From Schauerella fraxinea (GTDB taxonomy: Bacteria > Pseudomonadota > Gammaproteobacteria > Burkholderiales > Burkholderiaceae_B), in the NCBI GenBank assembly GCA_030849945.1, contig JAVDKK010000003.1, positions 620,001 to 684,000 on the forward strand: a stretch of 64,000 nucleotides of DNA. The letters run 5' to 3'. The notes beneath the pieces are model-generated. The model searched no databases and was not told the DNA's origin. It saw only the letters and a list, made by a program, of their open reading frames with translations. The position numbers and the translations under genes are program-made. Shown here one piece after another: positions 59,010 to 64,000 of the stretch (its first letter is position 1; each line of letters starts with the position of its first letter).

Positions 59010-59306
59010 CTAGCGCGCCCGACAGGCCAACGGCGATCGTCCACGGGCGGTCCACGTCGCATCGTCGCCCTTGCCGCGCAGTTCATATTCCGTCGACTGA
59101 TACCACATGCCGGATGCCGCTCGCTGCTGCGGGAGCAGGGCAACTTGCTTGTTGGGTAATGTGACGCGTGCCGCGGCAGGCTCGAATACCACCCACAAAT
59201 ACGTGCCGTCATCGCATGAATAGCTGGCGGACGGCAGATTTTGCAGATCCACTTTGCTGGCGCAGGCGGTGAGCAAACTGAGCATCAACAGGGCGGCAAT
59301 ACGCAT
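59010..59306 (-). CDS. mliC: MliC-like lysozyme inhibitor lipoprotein
   Basis: A 98-residue lipoprotein with signal peptide MRIAALLMLSLLTAC (lipidation Cys15). The mature part SYSCDDGTYLWVVF, RVTLPNKQVALLPQQRAASGMWYQSTEYELRGKGDDATWT and a final Cys match the MliC/PliC c-type lysozyme inhibitor domain. The conserved SG-Y segment (ASGMWY) inserts in the lysozyme active site in known members. It would sit in the periplasm or outer membrane and protect the wall. Convergent with the small protein gene. Confidence 0.85.
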   Translation of the reverse strand: MRIAALLMLSLLTACASKVDLQNLPSASYSCDDGTYLWVVFEPAAARVTLPNKQVALLPQQRAASGMWYQSTEYELRGKGDDATWTARGRSPLACRAR

Positions 59307-59439
59307 AAATGATTCCGGGCGCGAGGCCGGTCCATGAAAGGTGGAAAAGCGGAGTACACAGGGTAAGAACGGCGGACGATGTCAGTTGAATAATAGCGAC
59401 GCGCCGTCCGTCGCGCCAGTGCACCCCCGGGCTTTTCAA

Positions 59440-60549
59440 TCACGCTGCGCCATGCGATTCCACATACAAGGCGTATAGCGAATGGCTGCTCGCCATATAC
59501 AGCCGATTTCGCTTTGGGCCGCCAAACGCGAGATTCGCGCAACGTTCGGGCAAGCGAATAAAGCCGATGGCTTTGCCTTGCGGATTGAAGATCTTCACGC
59601 CATCCATCTCTTCGGATTTACCGGCCGGTGGAAAGGCCTGCATGCCGCCGCCAATATCCACGGCATCCGTCGCCAACGCGCCGCTATATCCCCAGCCGCA
59701 CCAGAGATTGCCATCGCGGTCGACCTTGATGCCGTCGAAGGCGCCCGGCCCGCCGGCATCGATCAATTTGGTCTTGTTCGACACGGTGGTGCCGTCCTCA
59801 GAAACGTCGTACGCCCACACGCTGCGGTTGGGGGTGCCTTTCCATTCCACTACATACAGTTTTTTCTCATCGGGCGAAAACGCCAACCCGTTGGGGTTAA
59901 CCAAGTCTGTGATCACGGCAGTGATCTTTCGGCCTTTAGAAATGCGATAAACATTGGTTGTGGGCTGTTCCGGTTTTGCCTTCGATCCTTCCCACTCCCC
60001 ATTGATGCCAAATGTGGGGTCGGTAAACCAGATGCTGTCGTCCGAACGCACCACCACGTCGTTCGGGGCATTCAGGCGCTTGCCCTCGTAACGGTCGGCC
60101 AGCACGGTGAGGCTGCCGTTTTTCTCCGTGCGCACCACGCGCCGGGTGACGGAATGCTCGCAGGTAATCAGCCGGCCCTGGCGGTCGCACACATTGCCGT
60201 TGGCATAGTTCACGCCAGTTTTGTGAACGCTGAACTTCTCCGTCTTCTCGTCGTACTTCATCAATCGATTGTTCGGGATATCGCTCAACAGCAAGTACCC
60301 GCCTTGCTCGAAATAGGCGGGCCCCTCCGCCCATCGCATCCCGGTGCCCAATTGCTCGATCGTGCTGCTGTAAATACGATACTTGGCGAAGCTGGGATCC
60401 AGGATGAACACGTTGGGATCCGGATAGCGCTGACTGGGCTTGAACGCGAACGATTGCGCACCGGCCAAGCCGCTCATGGCGGCTAATCCCGTGCCAGTCG
60501 CGGCCATCAACAACTGCCGTCGCGTTTGATTGATCTTGTTATTCTGCAT
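59440..60549 (-). CDS. SMP-30/gluconolactonase family protein, exported
   Basis: A 369-residue six-bladed beta-propeller hydrolase family protein with a twin-arginine-like signal (TRRQLLMAATGTGLAAMSGLAGAQ). Blades are visible around WAEGPAYFEQGGYLLLSDIPNNRLMKYDE, RLNAPNDVVVRSDDSIWFTDPTFGI, NPNGLAFSPDEKKLYVVE and GPGAFDGIKVDRDGNLWCGWGYSGALA; the ENG/NG/ND calcium ligands fit lactonases. It probably hydrolyses a sugar or other lactone in the periplasm. Confidence 0.85.
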   Translation of the reverse strand: MQNNKINQTRRQLLMAATGTGLAAMSGLAGAQSFAFKPSQRYPDPNVFILDPSFAKYRIYSSTIEQLGTGMRWAEGPAYFEQGGYLLLSDIPNNRLMKYDEKTEKFSVHKTGVNYANGNVCDRQGRLITCEHSVTRRVVRTEKNGSLTVLADRYEGKRLNAPNDVVVRSDDSIWFTDPTFGINGEWEGSKAKPEQPTTNVYRISKGRKITAVITDLVNPNGLAFSPDEKKLYVVEWKGTPNRSVWAYDVSEDGTTVSNKTKLIDAGGPGAFDGIKVDRDGNLWCGWGYSGALATDAVDIGGGMQAFPPAGKSEEMDGVKIFNPQGKAIGFIRLPERCANLAFGGPKRNRLYMASSHSLYALYVESHGAA

Positions 60550-60900
60550 TGCATGTCTCCGTTTTGAATGAGGCTCGAGCCGTAACGCTCAAGCTCGCCA
60601 AGTCGAGCCTGGCAATCTTCTAAAACAATACGGCGCAACCGCTGCCGCGCTACGCCCGGGGGTGGGATTGCAGAGACGATATGCCAGAATCACCGAGATC
60701 GCCTAGTGCAACGCACTTTGGCAATTCTTTCGCGAGGTTGACCAAATCTGAGAGAAGCGTGACACCGGGCCCAAGCCGACGGCCCTACCTTACGTATCAA
60801 AGCGCATCGCATTCCTTCAGTGGCGAGATCCTTTGCGAGAATCGTTTAGCGTGCCGATTGAACAATGTATTGGGTGAGCGGGTGACGGTGTGGAGATTTC
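60550..60900. other. Intergenic stretch between divergent genes
   Basis: About 350 bases. A possible 78-codon open frame at 60681-60917 overlaps the next gene and shows no conserved features. No clear promoter, terminator or repeat was found. GGAG just before 60901 serves the next gene. Confidence 0.4.
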
Positions 60901-61635
60901 GTGATTCGATGGCTTAGGGTTGGTGTTTGCGCATTTGCCAGTGGCTTCGCACTGATGGCGCAAAGCGCAGGCGGTGTGTCACCCATCGGCGGGGCAGACG
61001 ATGTCGGTCACCCGTCTGAAATGGTGTTACGCAAGATTGTGCTGGGCGATGCCACTTACGCGATACCTGCCGCGTTTTTCGATCCTCCGTCCGCGACGGG
61101 GCAGCGTCGACCGAGAGCGGTAGTGTTTCGCGCCTACTTGCCGAACCTGATTCCACTGACTGGCAAGAATTACGATGCGCTAACGGCGCGTTCTTCCGAC
61201 CCGCAGCGTGTATCGATTCTTGTGCAGGAACGACTTCCCAGCGCACCGCCGGGAAGCACGAATGCACTAACGGCTGCATATCGCGTGGCGATCAATGCAC
61301 CGCTACCGGGAGAAAACGGTTCCACGCCAGAGGTGAGCATCGGTCCTGGGCCTGATGGCCTCAAGTCGATCCGCTCGAGCGTGAGCCGCCATCGTGTCAT
61401 GCCGCAGGAGTTGTTTATTGAGGGCAACCCAGACCGCCTCGAAACGGTCGTGATTTGTTTCGTGTACGACAAGATAAATGTGCCGTACCCCTCATGCACG
61501 ATGACGTTTGCGCATAAGGATGCCACTTTCAGCATCACGACAAATCGGCAGTATCTCAATGACTGGCGCACCACACGCGAGCGCGTTCTTGCACTGTTTG
61601 AGCGCTACGAGATTCGAATGCAGAAAACGCCCTGA
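60901..61635 (+). CDS. Hypothetical exported protein
   Basis: A 244-residue protein with a signal peptide (VGVCAFASGFALMAQSAG) and no recognised domain. The mature part begins GGVSPIGGADDVGHPSEM, and short conserved-looking segments are MVLRKIVLGDATYAIPAAFF, VVFRAYLPNLIPLTGKNYDAL and CTMTFAHKDATFSITTNRQYLNDWRTTRERVLALFERY. The last part is helical and charged. GTG 60901 with a GGAG is the start. It has no operon partners. Two cysteines near 199 and 209 might form a disulfide. Confidence 0.65.
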   Translation: MIRWLRVGVCAFASGFALMAQSAGGVSPIGGADDVGHPSEMVLRKIVLGDATYAIPAAFFDPPSATGQRRPRAVVFRAYLPNLIPLTGKNYDALTARSSDPQRVSILVQERLPSAPPGSTNALTAAYRVAINAPLPGENGSTPEVSIGPGPDGLKSIRSSVSRHRVMPQELFIEGNPDRLETVVICFVYDKINVPYPSCTMTFAHKDATFSITTNRQYLNDWRTTRERVLALFERYEIRMQKTP

Positions 61636-61926
61636 TGCTGTCGAGCATCAAGACAAGCAGCATTCCCGTCACAGGAAATACCGTTGAACGACGTCGAGTG
61701 TTGCTCTGGGGCCGAGAGGGCGGCGACGATCGCGCAACACAATCCCGCCTACATGATCGCGCCGCTTGCCGGCGGACAGCTCTTCTCGTAAGTGGCGTTT
61801 CGCGATGTTGTCTGCCGATCTGGAACACCCGCGATGTGCCTGACGCAGCAAATAAAAAAGCCACCTTGCGGTGGCTTTTTCAATTTTGCTGCATATGGTA
61901 TTGCAGCGTCGACGCATTAGAGAGAT
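61636..61926. other. Intergenic stretch before tRNA-Asn
   Basis: A weak hairpin (TGATGCT-GTCG-AGCATCA) covers the stop codon of the preceding gene at 61633-61650 but has no T tract. The rest, to the terminator at 61855, holds no gene. An open frame here continues through the antisense of the tRNA and is not a gene. Confidence 0.45.
61855..61880. terminator. Bidirectional terminator beside tRNA-Asn
   Basis: AAAAA-GCCACC-TTGC-GGTGGC-TTTTT is symmetrical, so it can act on both strands: after the exported-protein gene on the plus strand and after tRNA-Asn on the minus strand. Confidence 0.88.
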
Positions 61927-62002
61927 TGGCTCCCCGAGCTGGGCTCGAACCAGCGACCTGCGGATTAACAGTCCGTCGCTCTACCAACTGAGCTATCAGG
62001 GA
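61927..62002 (-). tRNA. tRNA-Asn (anticodon GTT)
   Basis: A 76-base tRNA on the minus strand with encoded CCA. Acceptor TCCCTGA pairs with TCGGGGA; TAGCTCAGTTGGTAGAGC D arm, GGACTGTTAATCC anticodon arm with GTT, and GGTTCGAGCC T arm are present. Confidence 0.95.
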
Positions 62003-62085
62003 ACTGCGTCGAGAACGAAACTATAACACGATCTTTTTGTGGAATGCAAATGGGGTAGGCGAAAATGGTTCAGCGCGAACTAAAT

Positions 62086-62103
62086 GATATGTAATAACAT
62101 AAC
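62086..62103. promoter_or_regulatory. Putative Zur operator upstream of the COG0523 genes
   Basis: GATATGTAATAACATAAC, a near-palindrome (TATGT-AATA-ACATA core) in an AT-rich stretch, resembles the Zur consensus of proteobacteria (GTTATATTATAAC-like). It lies 24 bases before the zigA ATG. Zinc control of COG0523 GTPase genes is well known; binding here is inference. Confidence 0.6.
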
Positions 62104-62127
62104 GTTTTGTTCGATCTGGAGTGCCGC

Positions 62128-63372
62128 ATGACTGTCCATTTTCCGCCTGAGGCCCGCGCCGCTGATGGTGCCAAGCTCCCCGTCACCGTGTTGTCCGGCT
62201 TTTTGGGCGCGGGAAAGACGACCCTGCTCAATCACGTCCTGGCCAATCGCGAGGGCAAGCGCGTCGCCGTGATCGTCAACGATATGTCTGAGGTAAATAT
62301 CGACGCCAGGTTGATTAGGGAGGGTGGCGCCGCGCTTTCTCGCGCGGATGAGAAGCTGGTTGAAATGAGCAATGGCTGTATTTGCTGCACGTTGCGTGAA
62401 GATCTTTTGCTCGAGATCCGAAAGCTGGCGGCCGAAGGTCGGTTCGACTATTTATTGATCGAATCGAGCGGGATCTCCGAGCCTTTGCCCGTGGCCGAGA
62501 CGTTCACATTCGAGGACGAGGCGGGGCGTGCGCTCTCGGATGTTGCGCGTTTGGACACCATGGTCACGGTAGTGGACGCGTACAACTTCCTGCGCGACTA
62601 CGCGTCGCAAGACGCTTTGGCCGACCGAGGCGATACCGCGGGTGAGGAGGACGACCGCACCGTGGTGGATCTGTTGATCGAGCAGATCGAGTTTTGCGAT
62701 GTCCTGGTGCTCAATAAAGCCGATCTCGTCACGCCGGCGGCGTTGAGTCAACTCGAGGGGATGCTCAAGGCGCTCAATCCGCGGGCCGATATCGTCCATG
62801 CTCATTTTGGCGTCGTGCCGCTCGATCGCGTGCTGGACACGGGTAAGTTCGATTTCGCCGCTGCCGCCGCCGCGCCAGGCTGGATGGCGGAACTGCGCGG
62901 CGAGCACATGCCCGAAACGCAAGCCTATGGCATTTCGAGCTTTGCCTTTCGCGCCCGTCGGCCCTTTCACCCGGCGCGTTTTTGGGCGTTCATCCATCAA
63001 GAGTGGCCGGGCGTGGTGCGCTCGAAGGGATTTTTTTGGTTGGTGACACAACCTGCCTATGCCGGATCCTGGTCGCAGGCGGGAGCGGTAACCCGGCATG
63101 GGGTCGCAGGATATTGGATGGCCGCCACGCCCTCGTCGAGTTGGTCGGATGATGAGGCATCGCGGGCGCAACGTCTCGCAGAGTGGGATCCGATCTATGG
63201 CGATCGAATGCAGGAGCTGGTGCTCATCGGCATCGACATGGATCGCGACGCATTGACCGCGGCGCTTGAAGCGTGTCTGATGACTGCGGAAGAATTAACA
63301 GGTCCGCTGGCAGCACTGGAGCGTTTGAGAGAAACCGACCCCTTTCCGAAGTGGGGCGATGACTCGGCGTAA
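62128..63372 (+). CDS. zigA: Zinc metallochaperone GTPase, ZigA-like (COG0523)
   Basis: A 414-residue CobW/COG0523 P-loop GTPase. Walker A GFLGAGKTT is at residues 24-32, the metal-binding GCICC motif at 83-87 (Cys84-x-Cys86-Cys87), ESSGISEPLPVAE is the Walker B/G3 region and LNKADLV the G4. The C-terminal CobW_C domain contains FAFRARRPFHPARFWAFI. These features match ZigA, the zinc-starvation metallochaperone described in Acinetobacter. ATG 62128 is preferred to a start seven codons upstream. A second COG0523 gene follows six bases after its stop. Confidence 0.88.
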   Translation: MTVHFPPEARAADGAKLPVTVLSGFLGAGKTTLLNHVLANREGKRVAVIVNDMSEVNIDARLIREGGAALSRADEKLVEMSNGCICCTLREDLLLEIRKLAAEGRFDYLLIESSGISEPLPVAETFTFEDEAGRALSDVARLDTMVTVVDAYNFLRDYASQDALADRGDTAGEEDDRTVVDLLIEQIEFCDVLVLNKADLVTPAALSQLEGMLKALNPRADIVHAHFGVVPLDRVLDTGKFDFAAAAAAPGWMAELRGEHMPETQAYGISSFAFRARRPFHPARFWAFIHQEWPGVVRSKGFFWLVTQPAYAGSWSQAGAVTRHGVAGYWMAATPSSSWSDDEASRAQRLAEWDPIYGDRMQELVLIGIDMDRDALTAALEACLMTAEELTGPLAALERLRETDPFPKWGDDSA

Positions 63373-63378
63373 GGCGCG

Positions 63379-64000
63379 ATGCCACGCAACCTAGCTCATC
63401 ACCATCGCCGTTTTATCTCAACCTTGTCCTCGCCGAACGTTCCCGCCTCAAGTCATCCGTCCGATACGCGCATCGGCGTCACCGTGCTGTCCGGGTTTCT
63501 GGGGAGCGGCAAGACCACGCTGCTGAACCGGCTTTTGCGTACACCCGACTTCACGGATGCGCTGGTGATCGTCAATGAATTTGGCGACATCGGCATCGAT
63601 CATCATCTGGTGCGCGCGGGCGACGATCGGCTGGCCGTCATCGCTGGCGGTTGCCTATGTTGCACCGTGCGTGGTGGCCTGGTGGATACCTTGCGCGATA
63701 TGTTCATGGCGGCAATGGCGCGCCAAGTGCCGCCATTTTCGCGCGTCGTGATCGAGACGACGGGGTTGGCCGACCCCGCGCCGGTCTTATTTACGCTCAC
63801 CCACGAACCTTTTCTTGCGCAGCGATTCGTATATCGCGGAGCCGTTGTCGTGGCCGATGTGACGCACCTCGAACGCCAACTCGAGACCCAGCCCGAAGTC
63901 GCACGCCAACTGGCGTTGGCCGACGTGGTGTGGTTGAGTAAAAGCGATTTGGCCGATGATACGCAGCGCGCTGCGGCACGGGATGCCGTGCAAGGTGTGA
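63379..64000 (+). CDS. Second COG0523/CobW-family GTPase, 5' part
   Basis: The frame from ATG 63379 is open to the end of the window (207 codons), so the gene is truncated by the window edge. Walker A GFLGSGKTT is at residues 39-47, GCLCC at 91-95, ETTGLADPAPVLFTL the G3/Walker B region, and SKSDLADD is an SKxD variant of G4. AAGG lies ahead of the ATG, and an unusual 30-residue, His-rich N-terminus (HHHRRF) precedes the fold. It is in operon with zigA and probably zinc-regulated too. Its specific metal target is unknown. Confidence 0.85.
   Translation, partial: MPRNLAHHHRRFISTLSSPNVPASSHPSDTRIGVTVLSGFLGSGKTTLLNRLLRTPDFTDALVIVNEFGDIGIDHHLVRAGDDRLAVIAGGCLCCTVRGGLVDTLRDMFMAAMARQVPPFSRVVIETTGLADPAPVLFTLTHEPFLAQRFVYRGAVVVADVTHLERQLETQPEVARQLALADVVWLSKSDLADDTQRAAARDAVQGV

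Noticed and set aside
60681..60917. A 78-codon frame before the exported-protein gene
   Set aside because: Overlaps the start of the next gene and has no ribosome site or recognisable motif.
61635..61991. An open frame ending in RAGLEPATCGLTVRRSTN
   Set aside because: The last part is the antisense translation of tRNA-Asn, a well-known false protein, and the rest shows no conserved features.

Overview
The window is a contiguous stretch of chromosome from a GC-rich betaproteobacterium, most likely Burkholderiales and close to Alcaligenaceae (Bordetella/Achromobacter-like). The reasons are the housekeeping order aroA-cmk-rpsA-ihfB-lapA-lapB-hldA-hldD-cysM, the type of S1 and IHF-beta sequence, a Bug-family periplasmic binding protein, and an aerobic phenylacetate cluster under PaaX. 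No phage, transposase, CRISPR array or plasmid gene was seen. Both window ends cut a gene: aroA on the left and a CobW-type GTPase on the right.

Layout. 0-7 kb: aroA (partial), cmk, rpsA, ihfB, lapA, lapB and the heptose genes hldA and hldD, mostly coupled on the plus strand. 7-15 kb: comEA-like gene, cysM, mltB, a histone-deacetylase-like hydrolase, etfBA, a 611-residue acyl-CoA dehydrogenase and a 1-Cys peroxiredoxin. 15.8-22.8 kb: one sulfate operon, sbp-cysTWA-cysH-cysD-cysN, taking sulfate from uptake to sulfite through APS. 22.9-24.2 kb: a radical SAM gene behind a LexA-type operator, split by a frameshift. 24.2-28 kb: small genes, a 16-bp repeat array, SDR and aldo/keto reductases and an EamA transporter. 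28.4-32.5 kb: rplS, a CoA pyrophosphatase, rsgA, an M48 protease and orn. 32.6-41.9 kb: paaX and paaABCDE-N-G-I-K. 42-48.8 kb: a coupled glycosyltransferase/MATE pair, rpmE2, radC, an FKBP, ispH and maiA. 49-58.3 kb: a pim-like acyl-CoA operon (Bug receptor, CoA ligase, two acyl-CoA dehydrogenases, thiolase, 3-hydroxyacyl-CoA dehydrogenase) with a divergent LysR regulator. 58.4-64 kb: tRNA-Thr(CGT), small proteins, an MliC-like lipoprotein, an SMP-30 protein, tRNA-Asn(GTT), and two COG0523 metallochaperone GTPases behind a Zur-like site.

How it works together. Electrons from the three acyl-CoA dehydrogenases can pass to the ETF encoded by etfBA. PaaK activates phenylacetate, PaaABCDE epoxidises the ring, PaaG isomerises it to the oxepin, and PaaN is the aldehyde dehydrogenase of the ring-cleavage step. 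The PaaF, PaaH and PaaJ functions are not in the cluster. The sulfate operon has an APS-type reductase and no cysC, so PAPS is bypassed, and CysM can use the reduced sulfur. The most distinctive observations are the SOS-box radical SAM gene split at a TGATG junction, short tandem duplications that start in the last codons of several genes and run past their stop codons (ihfB, paaK, maiA, the acyl-CoA synthetase), the pim-like operon that lacks a hydratase, and the candidate zinc-responsive COG0523 pair.
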